From: an uncultured Bacteroidia bacterium
Lineage (GTDB): Bacteria; Bacteroidota; Bacteroidia; Bacteroidales; Prolixibacteraceae
Length of the DNA stretch: 39,572 nucleotides
Reading direction: 5' to 3'
NCBI GenBank assembly: GCA_903907075.1
Contig: CAIVMQ010000002.1
Coordinates: 1 to 39,572, forward strand
The position numbers were made by a program, and so were the translations under genes. Every line of letters begins with the position of its first letter. The stretch's first letter is position 1. This document shows, piece by piece, positions 1 to 9,543 of the stretch. A model generated the notes under the pieces. The model was given only the letters and a program-made list of their open reading frames with translations, ran no database searches and was not told the DNA's origin.

Positions 1-402
1 CGATATCCTAATCTTGCTTGGCAGATTGCAATAACATTAACGTTTTCTCATACTATTATTGATTTGATGGATAGCGTCTATCCTGATTCCCCAAGTAATA
101 CACTTCTAACTCCGAGTTTTTTCTTTGTATTTTCTTCTTCGACTATTGTGGCCTTGGCAACCTATTATTTGCAGCGGCATGCAAATGTTTTACATCGAAT
201 GTTTCTCCTTTTAATTTGGTCGACCGTGATCGTGGCATTTTCGCGGTTAACGCTTAAACCAGAGCTCTTGAATCTTACTGGACTTTCGCTTGCCGATCTG
301 ATCTTTGGAAGATTCTTTGTTCATCTCGTCTTTACTATTTCTGCTATCTATTGCAGCTGGATATCTTTTATGATTCTTAAAACCCGAATAAACTTAAACT
401 AA
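1..402 (+). CDS. C-terminal part of an unrecognised integral membrane protein (5' end outside window)
   Basis: The reading frame is open from the first base, so the gene almost certainly starts upstream; the TTG at 64 and ATG at 67 are internal codons rather than convincing starts. About 133 residues are visible and they are very hydrophobic. I see three probable membrane segments (around FFFVFSSSTIVALATYYL, MFLLLIWSTVIVAFS and the last 30 residues before the end), and perhaps a fourth at the left edge. The protein ends in a short basic tail (KTRINLN). I do not recognise a family. It ends four bases before the GH3 gene, so the two are probably co-transcribed; a transport or sugar-modification role would only be a guess from context. 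Confidence 0.6.
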   Translation, partial: RYPNLAWQIAITLTFSHTIIDLMDSVYPDSPSNTLLTPSFFFVFSSSTIVALATYYLQRHANVLHRMFLLLIWSTVIVAFSRLTLKPELLNLTGLSLADLIFGRFFVHLVFTISAIYCSWISFMILKTRINLN

Positions 403-406
403 CATA

Positions 407-2779
407 ATGAAACTAAAAAACCTAGTTCTTGGATTGACCATTGTCCTTCCTTCACTCTTTGCTTTCCAGAGCTGCTCTGATAACCATGTGCCTCAGTTGG
501 GTAAAGATCGAATAGAAAAGGTCATCGCAGCCATGACATCCGACGAAAAAATTGGACTCTCAGTGGGTGATGGTAAATTTCTTCCAGCGGCACAAGTAAA
601 AAATATCGAGCAGGGGACAGGAATAATTATTGCGAACCAGAATTCTCAGCTTATGATTCCTCGCCTAGCTATTCCATCTTCTCCTCTCACTGATGGTCCT
701 TCTGGGGTCAATAGAGATCCGCATCCAGCAGGAGCAACAGACTATACCTATGCAACAGCATTCCCAACTTCAACATGTCTGGCTGCAACCTGGAACCTTG
801 AACTTATGGAACAAGTGGGTAAGGCATTTGGTAATGAAGTTTTAACGTACGATTATGATATGGTTTTAATGCCAGCTCTTAACATACATAGAAATCCTAA
901 TTGCGGTCGTAATTTTGAATACTATTCAGAAGATCCATTGCTTTCTGGTAAAATGGCCGCATCAGTGGTTAAAGGATTACAATCAAATGGAATAGGTGCT
1001 TGTCTAAAACATTTCTTAGGTAACAATCAGGAGACCAATCGACGGACTTACAATGCGGTAATCAGTCAGCGCGCCTTGCGCGAGATCTACCTGAAAGGTT
1101 TTGAGATTGCCGTGCGTGAAGGAAATCCTAAATCCATTATGACCTCATATAATAAAGTAAATGGTTTTTATACAGCTGAGTCTCCTGAGTTATTACTTGA
1201 TGTTGTCCGCAAAGAGTGGGGCTTTAAAGGTGTTTATATGACCGATTTTGATGGCTATGGAAGTGCTGTTGCCAAAGTGCGAGCAGGGAATAATATGCTG
1301 ATGGGTGGCAGTAAAGATGAGGTCAAAGAACTTACCGCTGCCTTGAAAGACAAGTCGCTAGATGAGTCTATGTTGAATAGAAATCTCTTCTATAACTTAC
1401 AACAAAAGCTAGATGCTCCTCGAGCAAAAGGATATGTGCCCACGTTTAAACCTGATTTAGCGGCTCATGCTAAACTAGCCCGTGAGGCAGCTGGTGAAGG
1501 GTTGGTCTTATTGAAAAATGAACAACAAGCGCTTCCTTTTAAGGCAGTTAAGAATGTTGCTGTATTCGGTAAGATATCTTATTATTTAATTGAGGCCGGA
1601 ACGGGTAGTGGTGGAATTCGTAGTAATAAATATGCCACATCGGTGAACGACGGATTGAAAAACGCTGGCTTCACGGTAATCAAGGAGCTTGAAGATTCAT
1701 ACACTGCTTTTAATGCTTCCATCATGGAAAATAATCTAGTCCCTGATTATTTTATGACGCCTAAGATGCTTGCCGATAACGGTGTAAAAACGAATAAAGC
1801 ACCTGGCCATTTTAAGAAACGACTGATCCCTTTTCATGAGGAGATGCCAATGACTATAGAGTTAATTAAAAAGCAAGTCGCATTAACAGATGTGGCTGTG
1901 ATCACACTCGGTCGTTCGGGTGGCGAAAATTACGAAAATGGCTATATCCCAACCTCAAAGGGAGAGATTGAACTGGTGAAAAATGTTTGCGATGTCTATC
2001 ACGAAGCTGGTAAAAAAGTTGTAGTGGTCTTAAATGTAGGCGGAGTTTGTGAAACCGCAAGCTGGAAAAATATGCCTGATGCTATCCTTCTGGCTTGGCA
2101 ACCCGGTCAAGAGGGTGGCGATGCTATTGCTGATGTGCTTAAAGGAGCTGTTAATCCATCAGGTAAACTACCCGATTCATTCCCACTAAAATACGGTGAT
2201 GTTCCTTCTGCATCAACCTTTCCCGGAGAGCCAGCTGAGAATCCAATTAACTCTTTTTATAAGGAGGGTATCTACGTCGGCTATCGTTACTACGATTCAT
2301 TTCATGTGCCTACATCGTATGAATTTGGATATGGTTTATCGTACACCACTTTTGAGTATAGTAACTTAAGTTTGAGTAGTTCAACGTTTGTGCGCCCGAT
2401 TACCGTGAGCGTTTCAGTAAAAAACAGTGGGCCGGTAGCAGGTAAAGAGGTTGTTCAGCTTTATCTCTCTGCCCCTTCCGAGAATTTAGAAAAGCCGGTT
2501 CAGGAGCTAAAAGGGTTTGCTAAGACACGGTTATTAAATCCCGGAGAGAGCCAAACGTTATATTTTACCTTAAAATCAAAATCATTAGCGTCATTCCAAA
2601 GCGGAGTAAGCGCCTGGATAGCTGATAAGGGAGAATATCAAGTTCATATCGGTGCCTCCTCTAAAGATATTAAATTGAATGCCTCTTTTAATCTTCCTAA
2701 AGCTATTACGGTTGAAAAAGTACACGATGTGCTCTATCCTAATTTTGCCATGGAAGAGCTAAGTCAGCATAAGAAATAA
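407..2779 (+). CDS. GH3 beta-glycosidase lipoprotein (beta-glucosidase/xylosidase type)
   Basis: A 790-residue exported GH3 enzyme that should remove terminal beta-linked glucose, xylose or a similar sugar with retention. The N-terminus is a lipoprotein signal with a probable lipobox ending at C23 (AFQSC), so it is likely anchored to a membrane. Domain order: GH3 barrel (about 35-300) with LTDGPSG (94-100), GRNFEYYSEDP (167-177) and KHF (201-203); the putative nucleophile is D280 in YMTD. The GH3 C-terminal sandwich follows (about 360-590), with E507 in GRSGGEN a candidate acid/base, then an Fn3-like domain (about 660-760). Length and order match family members of 750-800 residues. The substrate cannot be read from sequence. 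It lies four bases after the membrane protein and four before the metallo-hydrolase, so it sits in a tight operon. Confidence 0.93.
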   Translation: MKLKNLVLGLTIVLPSLFAFQSCSDNHVPQLGKDRIEKVIAAMTSDEKIGLSVGDGKFLPAAQVKNIEQGTGIIIANQNSQLMIPRLAIPSSPLTDGPSGVNRDPHPAGATDYTYATAFPTSTCLAATWNLELMEQVGKAFGNEVLTYDYDMVLMPALNIHRNPNCGRNFEYYSEDPLLSGKMAASVVKGLQSNGIGACLKHFLGNNQETNRRTYNAVISQRALREIYLKGFEIAVREGNPKSIMTSYNKVNGFYTAESPELLLDVVRKEWGFKGVYMTDFDGYGSAVAKVRAGNNMLMGGSKDEVKELTAALKDKSLDESMLNRNLFYNLQQKLDAPRAKGYVPTFKPDLAAHAKLAREAAGEGLVLLKNEQQALPFKAVKNVAVFGKISYYLIEAGTGSGGIRSNKYATSVNDGLKNAGFTVIKELEDSYTAFNASIMENNLVPDYFMTPKMLADNGVKTNKAPGHFKKRLIPFHEEMPMTIELIKKQVALTDVAVITLGRSGGENYENGYIPTSKGEIELVKNVCDVYHEAGKKVVVVLNVGGVCETASWKNMPDAILLAWQPGQEGGDAIADVLKGAVNPSGKLPDSFPLKYGDVPSASTFPGEPAENPINSFYKEGIYVGYRYYDSFHVPTSYEFGYGLSYTTFEYSNLSLSSSTFVRPITVSVSVKNSGPVAGKEVVQLYLSAPSENLEKPVQELKGFAKTRLLNPGESQTLYFTLKSKSLASFQSGVSAWIADKGEYQVHIGASSKDIKLNASFNLPKAITVEKVHDVLYPNFAMEELSQHKK

Positions 2780-2783
2780 TACA

Positions 2784-3905
2784 ATGGGTGCCAGGATATT
2801 CTCTATTCTCTTTATTTGCCTGCTATTCGGAATTTGTGAATCTCAACAGGCCGTCGCACAAATAGCTCCGTCAGCCAAGGTTGGGGGAGCTCCTGATTCA
2901 CAGCTTAGCCAAAAAGATAACGATTATCTCGATCGACAGGCAAAAGTCTTTCTCGATACCGTGCAGGCAATACTTGCTAAATATCCACCAGTAATCCATG
3001 ACGGTCGAGAACGAACGACTGCAAAACTACTTATGGATGCTGTTTTTCATGAGAAATTTGCTGCCTTCCGGATTCCGCCACAGCAATTTTTTCATAGCCA
3101 GTCGGCCAAGGTGATTAAAGAACTTGAAGAGGTTAAGGTGACCAACGGGGCAATGATTTGGAAAGTCTACAATATGGGCTTTATCATTCGTACCAAGAGT
3201 GTTACCCTCGCCTTTGATTTAGTTCGGGGTGCCTCATCGCGTTCGGCTGATTTTGCCCTTTCTGATGGTGAAATGAATCGAATCATCAACCAATGTGATG
3301 TCTTGTTTATTAGTCATAAGCATGGCGACCATGCCGATAAGGAAGTCGCCAGTCGATTTATCCAATCTGGGAAACCCGTAGTCGCACCAGAGGAGGTTTG
3401 GAAAGATGACCCAATCTTTGCTGAGATCACTCATCTAGAGCGCGTGGCAGAAAAGAATCAGAAACTAAAACTCTTGAACGGGAAAGTACTCGATACGGTT
3501 ATTTATCCTGGACATCAGCTTCACTCTGCCGACAATAATGTTTCGTTAATAACTACGCCAGAGGGCATTTCTGTTGCTCATACAGGTGACGAGATCAACG
3601 AAGGTGAGATGATGATTGACTTCGAATGGATGGATCAAATATCTAAAAATCATAAAGTTGACATACTGATGCCCAATGCTTGGACCATGGATATCTCGCG
3701 CATCGCTAAAGGGTTTAATCCAAAACTGGTGGTGCCAGGTCATGAACTAGAACTGGGTCATACGGTATGGGACAGACTCCCATATTGGGGTGATGATAAA
3801 TACTTGGAGCTCAATTATGCGGAGCTTAAAAAATCGAAATACCTGGTACTCGTCTTAATCTGGGGTGAATCGTATCACTATATTCCCACTAAATCTGCTA
3901 ACTAG
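2784..3905 (+). CDS. Secreted metallo-beta-lactamase-fold hydrolase (UlaG-like)
   Basis: 373 residues with an N-terminal signal peptide (hydrophobic stretch 5-17, probable cleavage after AVA, near residue 25). The metal-binding HxHxDH motif is intact at 178-183 (HKHGDH), with further candidate ligands in PGHQLH (242-247), HTGDE (266-270) and PGHELELGH (318-326). An Asn-Met-Gly-Phe strand before a Phe-Asp pair (130-145) recalls the UlaG-like lactonase branch. A di-metal hydrolase acting on a lactone, ester or phosphoester is therefore likely, but the substrate is unknown. About 115 residues precede the metal-binding core and match nothing I know. It sits between two GH3 genes with gaps of 4 and 9 bases, so co-expression and work on the same glycan are probable. 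An antibiotic-resistance role is unlikely. Confidence 0.78.
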   Translation: MGARIFSILFICLLFGICESQQAVAQIAPSAKVGGAPDSQLSQKDNDYLDRQAKVFLDTVQAILAKYPPVIHDGRERTTAKLLMDAVFHEKFAAFRIPPQQFFHSQSAKVIKELEEVKVTNGAMIWKVYNMGFIIRTKSVTLAFDLVRGASSRSADFALSDGEMNRIINQCDVLFISHKHGDHADKEVASRFIQSGKPVVAPEEVWKDDPIFAEITHLERVAEKNQKLKLLNGKVLDTVIYPGHQLHSADNNVSLITTPEGISVAHTGDEINEGEMMIDFEWMDQISKNHKVDILMPNAWTMDISRIAKGFNPKLVVPGHELELGHTVWDRLPYWGDDKYLELNYAELKKSKYLVLVLIWGESYHYIPTKSAN

Positions 3906-3914
3906 AATTAACCC

Positions 3915-6530
3915 ATGAAACTAAATCTGAATACAAAGACTAAAGGACTATTAAGTTTGGTTGTCGTTTTTATCGTGTGCCTGCAGAGTATTAATATAAA
4001 TGCACAAACGGCTGATCAGAAACCGCTGTATCTCGATTATACACAACCTACAAAAGCAAGGGTAAGCGATCTCTTGTCGCGGATGACCCTTGAAGAGAAA
4101 TTATTACAGATGAGCTCGCGTATTTCATCTCCGATTGAGCGACTGGGGATTCCAGGTTTTCTCTGGAGTAGTGCTGGCGATGGCCATTGTGTTGGGGTAC
4201 CAGCTGGTGAAGCCGCAACTGTCTTTCCGGTGCCGATAGCTCAGGCAGCCAGCTGGGATAAGAATATCGTACATAAACTTGCCGATATCATGTCGGATGA
4301 GGTTAGAGCCAGGGTAAATGGGAAGGTGCCTAAAGCTACTCTCACATTTTGGGCGCCGGTTATCGAAATGGCACGCGATCCGCGCTGGGGTCGTACCGAA
4401 GAGTGCTACGGGGAGGATCCATACTTGACCTCTCAAATGGGTCTAGCCTTTGTTAAAGGACTTCAAGGAGATGATCCGAACTATCTTAAAGCAACCGCAG
4501 GCCCTAAACATTTTGCTCTAAATAACGAGGAGTGGGACCGTCATAACGGATCTTCCAATGTTGATGATCAGCTCTTGCACGAATACTATTTGCGTCCTTA
4601 TCAGTCGATGGTTCAAGAGGGAAAAGTTTTACAGATCATGGCCGCTTATAATCGCCTCAACGAAGTTCCGTGTATCGCAAATAAAAAATTATTAACCGAT
4701 ATTCTTCGCGGGGAGTGGGGTTATGAAGGCAATATTGTCTCAGACTGCAATGGGATTAGAGATCTTTTCGAGGGGCATAAATATGTGGCAACTGTTCAGG
4801 AAGCTATTGCCTTGGCTATAAATGCAGGAATGGATATTGAGTGTGGCGATTGTTTTCGTGATCATTTGACAGAGACTGTTAAAATGGGACTTGTTTCAAT
4901 GGCTGCAATTGATACGGCTATAACTCGAATTTTTCTTCCTCGGTTTAAATTGGGATTGTATGATCCTCCAGAGATGGTGCCCTATACCAAGATCCCCCAT
5001 TCGGTCTTAGATAGTCCTGAACATCGCGCCGTGGCACGAGAAGCGGCCCAGAAAACGATCGTGTTGCTTAAGAATGAAAATCAGTTGCTTCCGCTTGATC
5101 TGAATCAAACTAAATCGATTGCCGTAATTGGTCCTATCGCTGCAGTTGCCCAATTGGGTGGTTACACGGGCGGACATTCTAAGGCTATCTCTCCTTTGCA
5201 AGGGATTAAAAATAAATTAGATAGCACGAAAATTCAGTATGTGAAGGGTACTGATGTAAAGATTACCTTGCCGGTTATCCCTAGCGAATATCTGATTCCG
5301 GCGGGAGGAAAGCCGGGAGAACATGGGTTAAAAGGGGAATATTTTAAGGGTGTCGACTGTTCGGGCGAACCTGTCTTAACCCGCGTTGACTCAATAATCG
5401 ATTTTAAATTTGGGAAAAGTGCTCCTATTGCAGGATTACCAGCTACCTACTACTCAATCAGGTGGAGTGGTGAATTCATTGCGCCATGCTCAGGCCCGTA
5501 TTATATCGGTGGGCAATTTGATGATGCAATAAAGTTAACGGTTAATGGTCGGTTACTGATCGACCGCACAATAAACCGAAATAAATCATCGGAAGTGGCA
5601 AAAATTGAGGTCGAAAAAGGTAAGAAGTATAACCTGAAACTCGAATATACTCAACAATGGTACAATGCGGAGGTTAAACTTTGGGGCGCTCCTCAAGATC
5701 CAACTAAATTTAACGAGGCTGCTGATGCTGCCCGAAATGCAGATGTCGCCGTTGTGGTGTTGGGTACCGATGAGACCGTAGAAAAAGAGGGGGTCGATCG
5801 TCCGGACCTTAATCTGCCGGGGGATCAGGAAGATCTTGTAAAGGCTGTATTTAAGGCGAATCCAAAAACTATTGTGGTCTTGCAAAATGGCAGCACGATG
5901 TCAGTAGCTTGGCTAAAAGCGAATGTTCCTGGAATTTTTGAAACCTGGTTTAATGGCGAAGAGGGTGGAAATGCATTGGCTGATGTGTTATTTGGAGATT
6001 ACAATCCTGCTGGCAGATTGCCACTTACATATTACAAATCAGCCGATTGCTTCCCTTCATTCAGCGATTACGACATTCGCAAAGGGAGAACTTATATGTA
6101 TCGGAATAGCACAAAGGATAATTCCAAGATTAGTGAAGTGCTTTATCCGTTTGGCTATGGACTAAGCTATACCCAGTTTAGTTATGGTAAATTAGAAATA
6201 CTTACGAAAACTATTGACGCAAAAGGGACTATAAAGGCACGGGTAAAGGTCAAAAATAGCGGACTCCGAGCAGGCGATGAGGTGATTCAACTTTATGCTC
6301 ATGACGAGCAATCAATCGTGCAAAGACCTGAAAAGCAGTTGGTTTGTTTTGATCGAATTCATTTGCTGCCAAACGAGAGTAAAGTTGTAGATCTTGAATT
6401 TCCAGCGAAAGATCTAGCTTTTTGGAGTGTTATAACCAATAGTTTTGTAGTAGAGCCTGGTGAATTTAAATTAATGGTTGGAAGTTCATCTGTGAATATT
6501 CTTTCAACTGGAAAGATTTCTATTAAGTAA
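3915..6530 (+). CDS. GH3 beta-glycosidase with inserted PA14 domain
   Basis: 871 residues with a signal peptide (hydrophobic 10-25, cleavage probably after NINAQ, near residue 31). The GH3 barrel covers about 45-350: WGRTEECYGEDPYL (158-171), KHF (198-200) and the nucleophile D277 in IVSDCNG. The second GH3 domain starts near 378 and is split by a PA14 domain at about 470-590 (GLKGEYFKG start, WSGEF, FDDAIKLTVNGRLLID), an arrangement known in beta-glucosidase/xylosidase relatives, where PA14 shapes the active-site rim. The acid/base candidate is E625 in EKEGVDRPDL. A C-terminal Fn3-like domain (about 755-865) closes the protein. It differs in architecture from the GH3 at 407, so they are not recent duplicates and probably act on different linkages. 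Nine bases separate it from the metallo-hydrolase. Confidence 0.93.
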   Translation: MKLNLNTKTKGLLSLVVVFIVCLQSININAQTADQKPLYLDYTQPTKARVSDLLSRMTLEEKLLQMSSRISSPIERLGIPGFLWSSAGDGHCVGVPAGEAATVFPVPIAQAASWDKNIVHKLADIMSDEVRARVNGKVPKATLTFWAPVIEMARDPRWGRTEECYGEDPYLTSQMGLAFVKGLQGDDPNYLKATAGPKHFALNNEEWDRHNGSSNVDDQLLHEYYLRPYQSMVQEGKVLQIMAAYNRLNEVPCIANKKLLTDILRGEWGYEGNIVSDCNGIRDLFEGHKYVATVQEAIALAINAGMDIECGDCFRDHLTETVKMGLVSMAAIDTAITRIFLPRFKLGLYDPPEMVPYTKIPHSVLDSPEHRAVAREAAQKTIVLLKNENQLLPLDLNQTKSIAVIGPIAAVAQLGGYTGGHSKAISPLQGIKNKLDSTKIQYVKGTDVKITLPVIPSEYLIPAGGKPGEHGLKGEYFKGVDCSGEPVLTRVDSIIDFKFGKSAPIAGLPATYYSIRWSGEFIAPCSGPYYIGGQFDDAIKLTVNGRLLIDRTINRNKSSEVAKIEVEKGKKYNLKLEYTQQWYNAEVKLWGAPQDPTKFNEAADAARNADVAVVVLGTDETVEKEGVDRPDLNLPGDQEDLVKAVFKANPKTIVVLQNGSTMSVAWLKANVPGIFETWFNGEEGGNALADVLFGDYNPAGRLPLTYYKSADCFPSFSDYDIRKGRTYMYRNSTKDNSKISEVLYPFGYGLSYTQFSYGKLEILTKTIDAKGTIKARVKVKNSGLRAGDEVIQLYAHDEQSIVQRPEKQLVCFDRIHLLPNESKVVDLEFPAKDLAFWSVITNSFVVEPGEFKLMVGSSSVNILSTGKISIK

Positions 6531-6555
6531 TTGATTGTTCGTTTAAAATATCGAT

Positions 6556-9519
6556 ATGAAAAATTGTCTAAAGAAAATTATACTTGTAGGATTTGCCACT
6601 TTTTTGCTTGTCTCATTTGCCTTTGAGGTCAAATCACAAGGTCGGCTTGTTCGAGGTGTGGAGAAAACTGAGTATACAGTGCCAAGTAATGTGGCTGACT
6701 TTTATGTATCTTCCAACGGAAATGATGCGTGGTCAGGGAAACTTGCGGAACCAAATAAAACGGGAACTGATGGTCCGTTTGCTACGATTGCCAGGGCTAA
6801 AACTGCCGTCGGGATATTAAAAAATTACGTATATAAATCCAAGAAACAGGCTGTCGATAAACGTTTTATCGGAACACCTCATCAATTTGGTAATGGTCGT
6901 GATATCTTGGTGCTAATCCGTGGTGGTGTTTATTCATTAGAAAATGGACTTGAATTTTCGGCAGCTGATGGTGGCGAACGAATCGAGACTGATCTGCCTA
7001 CCGGAGCGTTCGAATATCATGAGCTTAAAGATTATTATGTCACCTATGCCGCTTACCCAGGTGAGCATCCTATTCTTTCAGGAGGAGAGCGTATTTTGGG
7101 GTGGAAGAAAGAGAAAAATGGATCGTGGAAGGCTTCAGTAGATGAGGCTGAAATCAACGATTTGTATGCAAATGGGAAGAGATTAACCTTGGCTCGTACG
7201 CCTAATTCTGCTTATTTCTATACGGTGGGTCAGCCAACCGATTCTGCTTCATTTCAATTTAAAGCAGGCGATTTAAAGTCGTGGCGCGACTTAGAGACTA
7301 ACCGCATACATCTGACTGTTCGGTGGGGTGCGATTCATTCAAGTATTGCCAAGGTGGACGAGAAAAATCATAAGGCCTATTTGTCTATTCCATCACCTGA
7401 TCTGCTTATTGTTCCGCCCAAGTATTATGTCGAAAACTTAGAGGCGTTGATGGATACCGTGAATGAATGGTTTTACAATAAGAAGCTTAAAACGATCCAG
7501 TTTATTCCCAATGCAGAGATTAAAGATCCGAATGTCTCGGAAGTCTTTTTCCCCAAGCTTAGCACACTAATATCCGCGAGTGGAACACGTGAAAAACCCA
7601 TCCGGAATCTCCGTTTTTACAACCTTAGCTTTCAGAATACCTTAGCAGGTGGCTCGGGAACAGTGGCGTTTCAATATGCGAAAAACTGCGAACTGCTCAA
7701 GAACAGAGTAGAAAATGTGAGTCAGGCTGCCATCCATTTTGGAATTGGATGCTATCACAATCTGATTAGCCGAAATGTGATTAATGATTCCAAAGGGAGT
7801 GGTATTATTGTCGCTGGTACCCCTAAACCGGAACATTGGGAGGATGTAGTGAGTGATAATATGATCTCCTTTAATAAGATTACGAACATTCAGATTTCGG
7901 CGACAGGCATTTCGACCTACAATGCCATCCGTAGTACGGTGACCAATAATTACATCAATAATGTAGGCAGTTATGGTATCACGTTAGGCTCGTGGCCCAA
8001 TATCGAAGAGACGAGTGATGGCAGTCATCTGGCAGAATACAACCATGTTTCGTTTACCAATATGAAGCGCGACGATGAGGGAGGTATCGCCGTTTATGGA
8101 TTAAGTCCGGGCTCAGTAGTTCGGAATAACCTTATTCACGATGTTCATCCGGCGGCAACAAATGAGAATGTGGCGTTGTTTTTCCAGAATATGTCCTCCG
8201 GATGGAAAGTATACGACAACACTTATTACAACTTAAAACAGGGCGAGATGAAGCTTTGCGCATGTTACCTGGTTGACAATTTATATGAAAATAATACCAT
8301 CGTTGAAGCTCCCCTAACTCAGCCTGAAGAGATTATCGAAGGTAAAGTAAAGCTGACTTATGTCGGTTTGGAGGTTAAACCTCTCGATGCGGCACTAACA
8401 GGCCACGAATTTTTGATTACTTCGAAAATTGCCAATTCGGGCTCAACGGGATTGGAAGAGATTTATCTATATGTGGATGGGAAGGTTGTGAGCACAAGGA
8501 AACTTCCATTTATCTCGAATAACGAACGGTTGATTGGGTTTAAATACAAGTTTTGTGATCCGGGGAAACATACTGTCGCAATCGGAAAATCGATAGTTCA
8601 GGAGGTTCTTGTTGCCGGTGATCCCATTTACATTATTTATCGCGACTTGAAATCAAAAGTTAAAGAGATCCCGGTAGGTGATTCTTTAGAGATTAGTACG
8701 GAGGCATTAAATATGCGATCTGAAGGGATTACTCAAATCGTTAACTTGAAAATCGATGGTCAGGTTATGGCTACTAAATCAGTTAATTTTCAAGAATATG
8801 AGTCGAAGCAGATTAGCTTCTCTGTGCTTCCCACGTTAGGATCGCATTCCATAACTATTGGGGATCAGCCTCCGGTTCAAGTTCATGTGTATCCGGTCCA
8901 AAAGATTGATATTGCAAAATCTTCATTTCTTACCTATTGCACAGCAACGGCTAAACCTTCCAGTTTTAATTTTGATCCCCAGAAAAATCATTTCGAAATC
9001 ACTGCTGCCGGGACAGACTTTTTGCATGCTGAAGATTCGTATGGGGCAATCTTTCTCAGACAAGCTATTACAGGGAATTTTGTCGCCACGGTTAAGGTCA
9101 TTGGATTTAGTGAAGGGATTAGCGAATGGTTTAGAGCCGGGATCTTTGTGCGTAATGATATCACAAAAGGAGATGGTAAAAAGCCGTCTACTTTAGGCTC
9201 ATTCTTGCACTTCTCAACAACAAAACGTTGTGGAGCGCAATGGGATGAGTTTGGTGACGGATGCATGCACAATACGAAATCAAAAAATTATGGCGTCGAT
9301 AAACCGATGCCCGTGTGGCTAAAATTAGTCCGTCATGGAAATAGTTTCTCAGGATCTTATAGCTTTGACAATAAAAATTGGATTGTCTCCAGAGAATCAG
9401 GCGATATTCCGGGAATGGCAACCTCGATGGATATTGGACTCGCGGGAGGAGCTAACGATCAGAAAGTCTCAACGGTGACGTTTGAAGATTTTCAATTATC
9501 TATCGAGAAAAAGGAGTAG
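6556..9519 (+). CDS. Large secreted right-handed parallel beta-helix protein, GH141-like
   Basis: 987 residues with a signal peptide (about 1-27). The mature N-terminus carries the FYVSSNGNDAWSG pattern common to secreted beta-helix glycan-active proteins. A sandwich insert (about 180-340) holds LYANGKRLTLARTPN, typical of the GH141 branch, whose known members include an alpha-L-fucosidase acting on rhamnogalacturonan-II and a xylanase. Helix coils rich in Asn run about 350-590 (NCELLKNRVENVS, NNYINNVGSYGITLGS). Two CARDB-like segments follow (about 600-780), then a DUF1349-like jelly roll (about 795-980; WFRAGIFVRND, GSYSFDNKNW) that probably binds sugar. A polysaccharide lyase cannot be excluded. 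The gap to the preceding GH3 is 25 bases, so it belongs to the same unit. The helix fold is firm; the GH141 assignment is tentative. Confidence 0.8.
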   Translation: MKNCLKKIILVGFATFLLVSFAFEVKSQGRLVRGVEKTEYTVPSNVADFYVSSNGNDAWSGKLAEPNKTGTDGPFATIARAKTAVGILKNYVYKSKKQAVDKRFIGTPHQFGNGRDILVLIRGGVYSLENGLEFSAADGGERIETDLPTGAFEYHELKDYYVTYAAYPGEHPILSGGERILGWKKEKNGSWKASVDEAEINDLYANGKRLTLARTPNSAYFYTVGQPTDSASFQFKAGDLKSWRDLETNRIHLTVRWGAIHSSIAKVDEKNHKAYLSIPSPDLLIVPPKYYVENLEALMDTVNEWFYNKKLKTIQFIPNAEIKDPNVSEVFFPKLSTLISASGTREKPIRNLRFYNLSFQNTLAGGSGTVAFQYAKNCELLKNRVENVSQAAIHFGIGCYHNLISRNVINDSKGSGIIVAGTPKPEHWEDVVSDNMISFNKITNIQISATGISTYNAIRSTVTNNYINNVGSYGITLGSWPNIEETSDGSHLAEYNHVSFTNMKRDDEGGIAVYGLSPGSVVRNNLIHDVHPAATNENVALFFQNMSSGWKVYDNTYYNLKQGEMKLCACYLVDNLYENNTIVEAPLTQPEEIIEGKVKLTYVGLEVKPLDAALTGHEFLITSKIANSGSTGLEEIYLYVDGKVVSTRKLPFISNNERLIGFKYKFCDPGKHTVAIGKSIVQEVLVAGDPIYIIYRDLKSKVKEIPVGDSLEISTEALNMRSEGITQIVNLKIDGQVMATKSVNFQEYESKQISFSVLPTLGSHSITIGDQPPVQVHVYPVQKIDIAKSSFLTYCTATAKPSSFNFDPQKNHFEITAAGTDFLHAEDSYGAIFLRQAITGNFVATVKVIGFSEGISEWFRAGIFVRNDITKGDGKKPSTLGSFLHFSTTKRCGAQWDEFGDGCMHNTKSKNYGVDKPMPVWLKLVRHGNSFSGSYSFDNKNWIVSRESGDIPGMATSMDIGLAGGANDQKVSTVTFEDFQLSIEKKE

Positions 9520-9543
9520 TAAAACTAACTAAAATAGAAAATT

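Noticed and set aside
2784..3905. Beta-lactam resistance gene
   Set aside because: Only the metallo-hydrolase fold is shared; length, N-terminal region and neighbours point to another substrate.
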